NCBI GenBank assembly: GCA_029204045.2
Contig: CM055066.1
Location: 47,278,745 to 47,342,744 of the forward strand
DNA length: 64,000 nt
Origin: Tillandsia leiboldiana
Taxonomy: Eukaryota; Streptophyta; Magnoliopsida; Poales; Bromeliaceae
Direction of reading: 5' to 3'
Positions 10,920 to 22,200 of the stretch are shown piece after piece. Both the position numbers and the translations under genes were made by a program. A model generated the notes under the pieces. It was given only the letters and a program-made list of their open reading frames with translations, made no database searches and had not been told where the DNA came from. Numbering within the stretch: the stretch's first letter is position 1; each line of letters begins with the position of its first letter.

Positions 10920-12165
10920 GATTAAACAGGGATGAACCCTATTTTAACGGCATACAGAAGGTAGGTTTAGTGAGAGGGGGCTCCCAAAACTCGAAACTGT
11001 GGCCAATCCCATGCCCAATGTTGTGTTCCCAACAGAAAAAATTAAAAATTGGACAGCCCCCCCCCCCCCCCCCCCCCCCTGTATAGTACCAGTTACAACT
11101 CAACTCATAGCAGACAAAGACCAATTGACCCAAAATTACAGCAGAGAAACCAGATCTCCCAATGTTACAAACCAACAACAAGGAATATCTCCCGAAGTGT
11201 TTTCTGTCATTGAATGTGGGGAACGAAGTACGCGAATCCGCCTCCTCTCTAGTGGAAGTGAATAGAACCCAATGTTGTATGCTCCAGCAAGCATCAGTTG
11301 GGGTTGAATGAAAAGCTGTGCTTGTCTGTCTTCAGTCACTGGGAATGTTCTCCAGTTCCGAACAAATCCCTTGTATCCCAGCTCTTGTTGAAAAAAGAGG
11401 AGCGCCACTCACACCAAGAAGCCAAGATCCTGGTCGTATAAATGCCGCAGAGTAGCGGAGGTTGACACCAAGTTTCCCTTGCTTGCCATTTTTCGATCAA
11501 TACCAAAACGCCAACAATTAGTCCTCAATCCCTCTATTACCAAACCAAAGCAACCCTTCGAGGTCGACGCCAGATTAGGAATCCACTCAATGCTGTTAAT
11601 CCTTGCTAGGGTGGATTGCATAAAGTCGAGAGCCCCAATTATCAATGTCTGTGAAAGCACCAGAGGGAACGCCGTGAAGGTGTGCACTAAAACACTATAT
11701 TCCTCTCTTAGTCTCTTGATTGAAGCAGAGGACCATCGTAATCATGTTGCGAAACACCAAGTAAACTAATCTGGGTTGTAGGAGCAGGAAAGAGGATAAC
11801 CAAATGATAAAGTGTAAATAAATTGCAGCGTGCTCTTTTTTACCTCCCACTGTGTGTAGTGTGACCTTCCACAGCAGAGAGTAGGCGATCCAAATTTAGT
11901 TCCACGGCTGAAGTAGTTTCTTCATCTGATGGACAATGTAGAACCCAAATGCCAAATGTCGCATGGTGGCTATCCTGTCGAAACTTAGATAACAAGAGGC
12001 TTCTTTCTTAGCCCAATCTGTCGCTCAAAAATACACTTGTGAATCAACGAAAGCAGCGTGGCATGTCTTGAGGAATGTAATGGCAGTTGAACAGTCCAGC
12101 CGCCAGTCAAGTCTGGAACGCGGCCGCTGTGGTCGCACCCCCACCAACGCCCACTCTCCAGCATG
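10920..12165 (-). other. LINE 3' UTR
   Basis: Follows the ORF2 stop on the - strand and ends in an A-rich tail after the sequence CCTGTTTAATC. It contains several short frames, none with recognisable domains, and a 23-base C run on + at 11057-11079. Confidence 0.7.
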
Positions 12166-15100
12166 TTAACCTCCCAGGTTCCTGCTCCACGAATTAATTA
12201 GGGATACAACTCTCTTTCCGCATTCCTCGGTACTTGTGGGACGATCTTCAAATATCCTGTGGTTCCGCTCCATCCAAAGTTCCCAGCAAGTGGCAGCTAT
12301 GCAGAGGTCGAGTGAAGCAGTATCCCGCTCTTTCAAGCTGATTCTTGCGCGCCCCCATCTGGTCGCGAGGTCTCCCGGGCCGTCCAGGAGAGTCGAACGC
12401 AATCGGCTGTAGCCAAGTAGGATCCAACACCATACTGCTCGTGCGAAACTGCAATGGAAAAAAGGGTGTTCCAAACGTTCTTCGTCGCGACTGTATGAGT
12501 GGCAAATCGACGGTCCGATCCACCCCCGTTTGGCTAGTAAGTCAGCCGTTAGTAACCTATTTCTAGCGGCCAGCCACAAGAAGATTTTTATTCGACGCGG
12601 TATCATGATCTTCCAGAGGTGAGGGATCTTGCGGTCGTCCACACCATCAAAGACGAGGAAGTTGTATGCGCTCCGTGTGCTAAAGCGCCCGTTGCTATTC
12701 CACCTCCAGCATGATTCATCTGCGGCCGCCGACAGTGATATACTCCTCGCCACTCTATTCAGCTGCTCCAGTTCCGCCCGGGAATCGAGAGCAGTTTGAT
12801 CGCCGAAACTGAGGGAACGGCTGTTAGCGAAGCGGTCCACCCATCGTTTTACCGACAAGTGTTTGTGTGTGGCTGCAGCGAACAGAGCAGGAAAGCGATT
12901 GCGCACTAGCTTATCCCCCAACCATCTCGTATGCCAAAAGGATGCCGTCGCACCGTTGCCAATCGTAGATGTGATTGATGTGTGGAAAGGTTCCGTGGTG
13001 GACAGAACAGCCTTCCAGAGGGGCGAGCACTTCAAAGGAGGGGCTCCGCCCGCAAAGGGTGATCTCCGTCTGTAGTGCTTGTGTTTGATTATACTTACCC
13101 AAGGGAGGGGTTTAGCCTTGTGAAAATTCCACAAGTTCTTCATAAGCAAAGCGGAATTCGTCGCTCTGAGATCCCGAATACCTAGGCCGCCTTGACAAAG
13201 CGGGCGATACACTTGATCCCATTTTACGAGACAGTGAAAGCCGTTAGAACGGTCCTTGCCTTTCCAGAGAAAACCCCGGCGGATCCTATCGACTGCCTTG
13301 ATGACCCAAGCAGGAATCTTGAACGCCGAACAAAAAAATGTAGGAATGCTTGTAAGCACCGAATTCAGCAATGTCAAACGTCCGGCTCTAGACAACAGCC
13401 GACCCTTCCATCCCGCCAAACGTCTATCCAATTTTTCGATTAGCGGCAAGTAGTCAGTTTTGCGCAACGCCTTCGGGGAGAGGGGAAGGCCTAGGTAGTT
13501 GAACGGGAAGTCGTCGGTGGAGCAACCGAAGACACTTGCAAGTCTGTTGGCCTGGGAGGTCTCCAGATTAATAGGGATGATGAAGCTCTTAGAGAAGATA
13601 ATTTTTAGACCTGAAGCCGCTGAGAAAGCGTCGAGGATGATCTTGATGACTTCGGCCGATCTCAAATTTCCGTCGAAGAACAGGAGGAGGTCATCTGCGA
13701 ATTGTAGGGTGTGGATCGAGACATCTCCAACTCCCAGCGAAAGCAGCAAGGAGTGCGAGACCGCCTGATGAAACATCCTGAAAAGAGCGTCAATGCAAAG
13801 GATGAACAGCATTGGGGAGAGAGAGTCCCCCTGCCGTAAACCCCGTTTGCAAGTGAAAAACTCGCCCGGGGTACCGTTAAGTAGCACCGCATTGGATGTA
13901 GATTGCAATAAAGCCGTGATCCAACCAATCCACTTACTCCCGAAACCTCTCGTCTGTAGTAGATCAACCAAGAATGACCAGTTAATGTGATCGAAGGCGC
14001 GTTCGAAATCAATCTTGAAAAGTGCCGCTTGCTGCTTTGTAGAAGATAAGTGGTGCGTCAGGATGTGTGCCGTGGAGAAGTTGTCGAGAAGCGTGCGGCC
14101 TTTGATGAATGCGGTTTGGAAGGGGTTGATTAGCACCTCGAGGAAGCCTTGTAGGCGGGTCGCCAGCACCTTCGAGATGATTTTGGATATTCCATTAACC
14201 AGACATATCGGGCGGAAATCTCTCACATCTGCTGCCTCAGCCTTCTTCGGGATAAGACAAAGCCAGCCGCGGTTGAGCACCTGAAGTTCGAGCCTCCCGC
14301 AGTATAAATCATGAAAGGCCTCCATGAGGTCTTCTTTAATTACGCCCCAAAAACGCTGGTAAAAGAGTATAGGTAAGCCGTCGGGTCCCAGAGCCTTGTC
14401 GGGAGCACAAGAGAAGACGGCGCCTCTAACCTCCTGTATCGAGAACGGATCCTGTAGAGTGTGTAGATCACAGCTCTCATTAGCAAAAAGCGACTGAAGG
14501 TTTAAGCGTCGGGTCCGACTGGACCTAGAACCCAGCTGTTTCGTGAAGAACGAAAACAGCAAATTCGCCATGGAGGCGTGTTCTGAGTGGACGATAGCCC
14601 CGTCAACCAGCCTAGAGATGTAGTTCTTGTTCCTTCGGGCATTAGCATAAAGGTGAAAGAACTTGGTATTCGCATCTTCGACCTTCAGCCAATTGACTCT
14701 CGATCTCTGTTTCCATTTCATCTCCTCCTGCACGCACAGCTCCTCGTATCTTAACTTGAGTCTGGGTCTGATCAGCCATTCCCGCTCCCTAAGAGGTCTA
14801 ATCTCCTCCGCTCTGTCAATCCAGTTAATCCAGAAAAGACAGAGGTCGGCTTGTTTCTTCAAAGTTATCGACAATCCTGCACTCCAAGTAATAAGAGCTT
14901 TCGTGATCCTGTCGATTTTAGAAGCGAAAAGGGGGGCCTGCAGCACCGGGCTGTTGGTGGGAGACCAAGAGGTTGAGATGATGTCGGCGATCGCCGGGTG
15001 TCTAAGCCAATAGGTCTCGAACCTGAAGAGATGTGAAGTGGGTAGAAAAGAGAAGGCCGTTAGTACCAAAGGGGAATGATCAGACCTGGGCCGCGGAAGG

Positions 15101-15833
15101 GCCCGGAGGGTGGAGCGGGGGAAGGTAGACATCCAGTCGTGGGAAATAAGCACTCGATCGAGGCGTTCCAAAGTGGGGTTTGGTCGGCCGTTCGTCCAGG
15201 TGTAAGATTGGTTGATAATAGGAAGATCGGTAAGCCTCAAGGAGTTGATGACATTCCTGAAGGACACATGTCGGCGACGTGAGAGGGGGGGCCATTTTTA
15301 TCGCGGAATGATAATATGATGTTGAAATCCCCAATCAAGGCCCACACTCCCACTGCTCTTGGCCCAATAGCGCGTAGTTCCTGTAGAAAAGCCTCTTTCA
15401 AAGTTGCACTGGTTGGGCCGTAGATGTTAGAGATTGTGAATAAGGACCCATCAATCCTTCTCTTCAGCACGATATTAAGCGAAAAAGTTTCTGCCCAATC
15501 TTGGATGCACTCGAAGAGAGAGGGGTTCCATGCTGTGAGCAGATCGCCCCTTGTACCTTCCACATCGAGAGTGCGATATTCGCGGATGTGACCTCCACAG
15601 ATGGAAAGGAATTTGGAAGAGGAAACATCCGCGAGCTTGGTTTCTTGAAGACAGATCACTCCGCATTTGCAGTTTCTAACAAAGGCGCGAACCACCGAGC
15701 ATTTCTCCCGGCCATTGAGGCCTCTCACATTCCACGACAAAAATTTGAAGGTTCTGTTCCTAGTCATCGGAATGGGTGCATCGCTCGAGAAATCACCCGC
15801 TGGCAGCCGGCTAAGCCACCCTTCCCTGCGCAA
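12166..15833 (-). pseudogene. LINE ORF2: endonuclease-reverse transcriptase, one frameshift
   Basis: Encodes the enzyme that nicks target DNA and primes reverse transcription there. The first part (15833 to about 15290) is an apurinic-type endonuclease with SWNVRGLNG, LQETK and GDFN. The second part (15267-12166, 1033 codons) has the endonuclease end (TWTNGR, LDR, SDHSP), then RT with FRPICLVNGISKIISK, DFERAFDHINW, GLRQGDSLSPMLF and the catalytic FADD, and a C-terminal zf-RVT region (KIFLWLAARNRLLTADLLAK, C and H residues). The two parts are out of frame by one base; the shift falls at or beside a run of seven G on + (15285-15291), so a single-base loss or a sequencing error is the simplest cause. 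RT catalytic residues are intact. Confidence 0.93.
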
Positions 15834-15955
15834 CGGTCGCTGGGGCCGTTATGTCGGGCAGAGAAGGTAGCGCCGAAGTTTCCCCCGCCTCGAGTGCAAT
15901 ACCGCAAGAGACCTTGATGAGGTCAATCTCTTCCGCCGATAGAGGAGTCCTCAGG

Positions 15956-16226
15956 TCACGGCTGTCCGACGTCGGGGCGGTCGTCCCGGGCACTGGCGGT
16001 GGGGTAGGCCACGACGCCGGGGTCTGAGAGGGGAGGGGGGAGTGCCAGGGGCGCGCCGGTAGGAGGCTGCGGCGAAGGAGCCGGTGGTAGTGGGGCGGAC
16101 CTGGGCTCTGCCGAGGGGGGTGTTGACGAGTGAGCGGACGCCTGGCTGGACGACTTGGACACGCCCCTCCCCAGTCTGAACTTGCTGGTTAGAATGTCTT
16201 GGGCCCGAAAGAGGGGAGATTTTTTG
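15956..16226 (-). pseudogene. LINE ORF1, C-terminal part (3' of element B insertion)
   Basis: The end of ORF1, Ser/Pro-rich, beginning at the insertion point of element B. If element B and one copy of the TTTTG duplication are removed, the - strand frame from 26595 upward continues without shift into this segment. This supports an insertion into a once continuous ORF1. An alternative frame (15811-15993, with RDLRTPLSAEEIDLIKVSCG) looks more protein-like near the end, so the true ORF1 terminus is uncertain. Confidence 0.75.
16222..16226. repeat. Target-site duplication TTTTG (left)
   Basis: TTTTG directly before the 5' LTR of element B; an identical TTTTG follows the 3' LTR at 26590-26594. 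Confidence 0.97.
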
Positions 16227-17099
16227 TGTAGAGTACCGGTTTTTGGGTTGAGCTTTCCGACTCCACCGTCGAGCCTTTTGACTGGAACAAGGCGTGAGCG
16301 CGTGTATTTTCGATTTACAGCGGTGTTCGGGTGATTCCGGGCGGCGGCGGAGGTGCCGAGGTTAAAAAGTGAGTTATTGTGGCTTTTCTAGATTATTTTA
16401 ATATTATTTTACCTTTGCTTTTTTTAAGCTTGGTGTTTCCTTATCCTTCCTGCAGCTTGGGGAGGGGGATTGGGAGGTGGCAGAAAGAGAGAGGGAATTG
16501 GTGACTTATTTAATTGGAGGTGTGTGTAGCTAATTAATTAGCCTGGGTGTGTAGGTGGCTTTAATTAATTAGCCTCCCTCTTTAAAAGTCCTTCCTCTCT
16601 CTCTCTCTCGAAACCCATCTCATCCCTGTTTTCTTTTTCTCTCCAAGTGACTTGAGGGTTTGCTTTGAACCTGAGGAAGGAAGGAAGGAAGAAGAAGGAG
16701 AAGAGAAGGAGAGGAGTTCTTGTGCCGTTTTCATCGCCGCAAGGACGCGGAGCCGGGCGAGGGCGCGGCGAGCGCCGTGGAGGTGTGTTTTTAAATTATT
16801 TATTTTTTTTCTTTGCTCGCGTGGTTTTGGCTCTCCCTCTCCTTGCTTTTCCTTTTCTTTCTTTGTTGCTCGTGGGTGTGGGGGCATGCTGCCCAGTTTT
16901 TTTTGGACAGTGTGTGGCTCGGGAGGCGAGGCGCCGCACGGCCGGGCTGAGGCGAAGCTCGCAGCCGGCGCCGCTGCGCGGGCGCACCTGAGCGCCGCGC
17001 GCAGCAGGCGCCCTGCTGCTGTGGTCGTGCAGCGGAGCGCCAGGCCGTAGCAGCCCCCCCCCCCCCCCCCCCCCTGGGCGCCCCGCAGGGCTGGTGCGC

Positions 17100-17700
17100 G
17101 CTGTTGGCCGCGGGCACTGCGGGCCGCGCGCAGTGCCGCGGGCCCCGCGCGGGCCGCGCGCGGCACTGCGGTGCGTGCGCAGTGCCGCGGGCACTGCGCG
17201 GGCCGCGCGCAGTGCCGCGGGCCCCGCGCGGGCCGCGCGCGGCACTGCGGTGCGTGCGCAGTGCCGCGGGCACCGCGCGGGCCGCGCGCGGCACTGCGGT
17301 GCCGCGGCGGGCCCTGCAGGCCGCGCGCAAGGCGCGCGGGCCTGCCAGGCCGCGCGGGCGGCCCTGGTGCCGCGGCGGGCCCGGCAGGCCGCGCGCAAGG
17401 CGCGCGGGCCTGCCAGGCCGCGCGGGCGGCCCTGGTGCCGCGGCGGGCCCCGCAGGCCGCGCGCATGGCGTGCGGGCCTGCCGGGCCGCGCGGGCGGCCC
17501 TGGTGCCGCGGCGGGCCCCGCAGGCCGCGCGCAAGGCGCGCGGGCCTGCCAGGCCGCGCGGGCGGCCCTGGTGCCGCGGCGGGCCCCGCAGGCCGCGCGC
17601 ATGGCGCGCGGGCCTGCCAGGCCGCGCGGGCGGCCCGGTTGCCGCGCGGGCGGCCTTTGTGCCGTGCGGCCGCGGGCAGCGCTGTCGCCGCGCGGGCTGC
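17100..17700. repeat. GC-rich tandem array in 5' LTR (68-bp unit)
   Basis: A 68-bp unit made of GCGCGC, GGCCTGCCAGGCC and CCGCGGCGGG pieces is repeated about five times (GGCCCTGGTG recurs at 68-bp spacing). It is preceded by a different set of repeats around GTGCCGCGGGC. The array lacks stops in most frames on both strands, which yields long Ala/Arg/Pro frames that are not genes. The 3' LTR copy (about 24840-25390) lacks most of the first set. Confidence 0.93.
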
Positions 17701-18120
17701 GGCCCGGCCGCGCGCCGCGGCGTGGGTGCGATGGGCTTTCCGCGCCACACGCCCGGCGTTCGTCGTCGCCGGTTGGGTTTTTTCCGCCGCTTGAGGGCGG
17801 GTCGTTATTTTTGGGTTTTTCTTCTGACCCCGATTTTCTCCGTTTTTCCAGCGTGACTTAGTGTTGGCCCGATAGCGAGGGCGGCGGTGCGCGTTGTACT
17901 ACTTCGAGCTGTAGGATCGCACCGGGACTTCTATTTGGCGCACGATTTTGCGACCTCTTCGCAGGTGGGTTGGTTTCCTCCGAGAGTGCTACGGAATGTC
18001 CATTTGACTTTCAGATGAAAGGGTGATGTGTCCTTGGAATGTCAGGTAAGTGCGCAGCAGCCGTGTGAGTCGATGGGTATGGTTCCGACCAAGACACGAG
18101 TTATGCTCTTAGGAGTGCAT

Positions 18121-18325
18121 TCTGGGATACCCAGAGGTATTCGACGCCCCTGGCTGAGTTACCAGGAGGGTGTTTCTCCCGGCCGAGTTACCGGGAAGCT
18201 TTGTTCCCTGGCTGAGTTACCAGGAGGTAGGTTGCCCTGGCCGAGCTACCAGGTGGGTTTTTCCCTGGCCGAGATACCAGGCGTGAGTTTGCCCCTGGCC
18301 GAGTTACCAGGTGGCTGCGGGAGAA
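18121..18325. repeat. Array of short hairpins in 5' LTR of element B
   Basis: After one stem TCTGGG/CCCAGA, six units follow in which a stem encloses an 8-base loop of the form CYGAGNTA. Most stems are CCTGG/CCAGG; one is TCCCGG/CCGGGA (18177-18196), so both sides changed together. The matching array in the 3' LTR starts at 25796. Confidence 0.85.
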
Positions 18326-18934
18326 ATGGCATGAGCGGGTGGTCATCGTGGATGATTTTTAGATGTCATTTCATATTGCATTGCATTACCGCATATAGTG
18401 ATAGATTTATTTACAGCCTTCCTTTCTGTATCTATCTATCTATCTATCTATCTGTTTCATTTCCAGGGGACTTGGTGGGCTACCGTGGATTGGATGCCGG
18501 TACCCACTGAGATCTGACTTTTCAGTTGATCTCACACCCGCTGTGTGTGGCAGGTGCTTCTGAGGCGGCCGCTTCTGGGTCGGTTCGTGCGGAGTCTTCC
18601 GACCGCGGCAAGGGCTTGGCCGACTAGTGCCACTTGGGTCTGTTGAGTCGCAGGTAGAGCTACTCGGGTATTTTTGGTTCCCACTTTTGTATCTATTAGA
18701 GGTGGTGTACCCCTTTTTGGGATGTAGCGGATGTTGTACCTGGACTATTGTATTTAGTGACTCTTGTTTGCAGTTCACTTTCTTTAGTGTTGCTTCTCCT
18801 TTGCTCTGATACTTGTATGGCTAGATCCCTTCTTGCAGGTTGACGCTTCGTCTGTGCGGCAGTTTCCGCACAGACGGCGGGTCTGTTGGCGAGCCCGGGG
18901 CGCAGGTTCGACCCCGGGGCGTGACAGATTTAGG

Positions 18935-18946
18935 TGGTATCAGAGC
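18935..18946 (+). other. Primer-binding site (tRNA-iMet)
   Basis: TGGTATCAGAGC, complementary to the 3' end of initiator Met tRNA, starts eight bases after the LTR. It is the usual primer of plant Ty3/gypsy elements. Confidence 0.95.
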
Positions 18947-19223
18947 CTAGGTGTTTAGGTCTTTGGGGACTTAGGGACCCTAGGCTTTTGGGGCAGTTGT
19001 GTGACTGCCGTGAGAGTTTGGTGGTAGCGAGAGTTTTGGTTGTGTTGTGACTCCCCCGGGGTTTCGGGCGAGTGACTTTACATGTTAGCTCTCTAAAGTA
19101 GTTCTGTTGGCTGCAGACAACACAACACTTTAGAGCTGGAAACATGTTTTGGACTCTCGCTGGCTTTGAGTTGTGAGGTTTTGGTTTCTGACACCCTGTT
19201 TTTCCCTGTCGCAGTTGCCTGAC

Positions 19224-22200
19224 ATGCCTCCTAGACGTCGTGTAGCGACGAGGGCGCACTCCGCGTCGGAGGACAGGCCCGAGCGGGAGGAGGCTGCGCA
19301 GGGTGAGGTTCTTGAGCTGCGGGCCCAAGTGGCCCAGTTGTCTGAGGCGTTGCGGCGCCAGGAGGAGGCTGCCAAACGCCATGAGGAAAACTTGGAGCGG
19401 ATGATGAGGTTATTTGAGCAGAGGACATCGGCGGCACCACCAGCTGCGACTTCGTCGACCTCGTCACAGATTGTCCCACTGACGGAGGCAGAGCAGAGGG
19501 AGCTCACAGACCGACTAGCTTATGTCAGCCAGTTCCGTCCTCCACGTTTTGCCGGGCAGAGTACTGAGCCACGGGAAGTAGAAAACTGGATTTCTGCGAT
19601 TGAAAAGTTGTTCGAGAACCTGTTTGTTAAGGAGCAGCATCAGGTGTTTATAGCCACTCACTTTCTGGAGGGAGACGCCGAGACCTGGTGGCGTCGGGTT
19701 CGACCGGTTGGACCGCCGGGATCTCAGTTGATGTCTTGGCAGGATTTTCGTGCTTTGCTACTCGGGGCTTACTTTCCCGATAGCGCAAAGCACAAGTTAG
19801 AGGGGGATCTTTGCCGACTGCAGCAGGGTAGTCGGCCTCTTCCTGACTATATTCGAGAGTTCCAGAGACTTTTGAGCAGTGTGCCGCATATTGCCCCTGA
19901 CGAGGCTCAGCGCGTGGATTTATTTGAGAGGGGGCTTCACCCTGATATCTATCACCTTGTTCATGCACACCGATCTCCGACACTTGACGCAGCCATGGAG
20001 CATGCACGGTGGGTCTCTCGGGGGAGGGTGATCATGGCGGAGAGGGGCGGAGCGCCTGGGGGTAGTTCCGGAGAGAAGCGCCCCGCACCGCAGGACCTTG
20101 GGCAGACGAGCAGGCCGAGGCCCCCGAGACCGCCGGAGACACCGACTCGGGGCCGCGGGACTCAGAGGAGACAGAGATCGGGGGGCTCCCGATCTTCTAG
20201 GCGGCAGCAGCAGCAGCCGATTCGCACGGACAGCTGTGTGATTTGTGGCGGACCCCACGCCCCTCAGCAGTGCGATCAGCGACAGGGCCGGTGTTACCGG
20301 TGTGGGCAGGCAGGACACAGATCGTGGTCTTGTCCTTCAGCTGGAACTTCAGCAGCTTCGGCAGTTGCGGCACTTCCTGCACCGCCCTATCAGACGGGCG
20401 GATCTTCGACAGGTGCTGGCCTTGTGGACAGGGCCACTTCGACACGGCAGTCTGACAGACGACCACCCCCGAGCGGCAGGGTGTACACCACCCAGGTCGA
20501 TGATGTGGAGGCAGCGGGCCACGTGGTGGCAGGTATTATCCTTATTTCCTCTACTCGCACTAGAGCCTTATTTGATACTGGAGCATCTCATTCATTCATC
20601 AGTAGGACATTTGCATTCATGCATGGGCTAGAGATAGGACTGTTGCCTTGTGCTCTTGAGGTTCAGGTACCCGATCATGTTCTACACGTTGATGAGTGCT
20701 GTTGGTCCTGCCCTGTGCAGTTAGGGCCTTGGGTTTTACCTGTAGATCTTTTAGCCCTTCGCCAGCTTCAGGATTTCGATGTAGTGTTGGGGATGGATTG
20801 GTTGACTCGGTATTACGCTGCTATCGATTGTCGGGCGAGGACTGTGACCCTCAGGGAGCCGGATCAGGAGGAGTATGTGTTCAGAGGTTGTCAGAGTACG
20901 CTGTTTGCGGCGACGATCTCTTCTGCTAGAGCCCGACAGCTGATGAGTCATGGTTGTGTTGCCTTCTTGGCCACTGTTGTTGAGGCGCCTTCGGCGATGC
21001 CTGGACTCGAGGACATTCCTATCGTCCGAGAGTATCCAGATGTGTTTCCTCCCGAGCTATCGTCTATGCCGCCGGATCGAGAGATTGAGTTCGTGATTGA
21101 CGTGGTCCCTGGAACCACGCCAATCTCTAAGGCACCATACAGAATGGCACCAGCAGAATTGAGAGAGTTAAAGGCTCAGCTTCAGGATCTCTTGGATCGC
21201 GGGTTTGTGCGTCCTAGTGTTTCTCCTTGGGGAGCCCCGATTCTTTTTGTGAAGAAAAAGGACGGGTCACTTAGGCTTTGTGTGGACTACAGGGAATTGA
21301 ATAAAGTGACCGTCAAGAACAAGTATCCACTTCCTCGGATTGATGATTTATTTGATCAGCTTCAGGGAGCCACGGTTTTCTCGAAGATAGATCTGCAGTC
21401 CGGTTACCACCAGCTGAGGGTGAGGGCCGAGGATGTGTCCAAGACGGCGTTCCGATCTCGGTATGGGCATTACGAGTTTACAGTGCTACCTTTTGGTTTG
21501 ACGAATGCCCCGGCGGCGTTCATGGATTTGATGAACCGAGTCTTTCAACCGTACTTGGACCGTTTCGTGGTGGTTTTCATTGATGACATCCTGATTTACT
21601 CCCGTAGCGACCTTGAGCACGAGGAGCACTTGAGGTTAGTGCTGCAGCTTCTGAGGGAGAAAAAGCTGTATGCGAAGTTAAAGAAGTGCGCCTTTTGGCT
21701 TCGGGAGGTTTCTTTTCTTGGCCATATTGTTTCAGCCGCAGGAGTGGCAGTGGACCCGGCAAAGATAGCTTCGGTTCGGGATTGGCCTAGACCTACGACG
21801 GTGACAGAGATTCGGAGCTTCGTGGGCCTTGCGGGCTACTACCGTCGTTTTGTTGAGGGCTTTGCGAAGCTCTCTTCTCCCCTCACCAAGTTGACCAAGA
21901 AAGGGGTAAAATTTGTTTGGACAGAGCAATGCCAGCAAAGCTTCGAGGATTTGAAGCAGAGGTTGATTTCAGCTCCAGTTCTTGCACTACCGGTTATGGG
22001 AGAGGGGTATGTGGTTTACAGTGATGCCTCCCACAGCGGCCTTGGTTGCGTGTTGATGCAACATGGGAGGGTGATTGCCTATGCTTCTCGCCAGTTAAAG
22101 GACTATGAGAGGAATTACCCTACCCATGACCTTGAGCTCGCTGCTGTGGTTTTTGCCTTGAAGCTCTGGCGGCACTATTTGTATGGCGAGCGCTGTGAGA

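Larger units (their letters stand above)
16227..18926 (+). repeat. 5' LTR of element B (2700 bp)
   Basis: Begins TGTAGAGTACCGG and ends GGGGCGTGACA. Parts in order: AT-rich U3, a TATA-like TTTAAAAG at 16581-16588 with a CT-rich leader, a 22-base C run (17054-17075), a GC-rich tandem array (about 17100-17700), a hairpin array (18121-18325), a TCTA microsatellite near 18431, and a terminal segment containing GTTGGCGAGCCCGGG. It is 83 bp longer than the 3' LTR; the differences I can see are in the C run, the GC-rich array and the TCTA repeat. Confidence 0.95.

Noticed and set aside
12345..14284. Several + strand frames of 65-116 codons
   Set aside because: Antisense to LINE ORF2, which has clear RT motifs on -.
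16582..17861. Long Ala/Arg/Pro-rich frames on both strands (up to 388 codons on -), with counterparts at 24328-25536
   Set aside because: They lie in the GC-rich LTR array, are open in several frames at once, are repetitive, and show no domain. GC bias removes stops.
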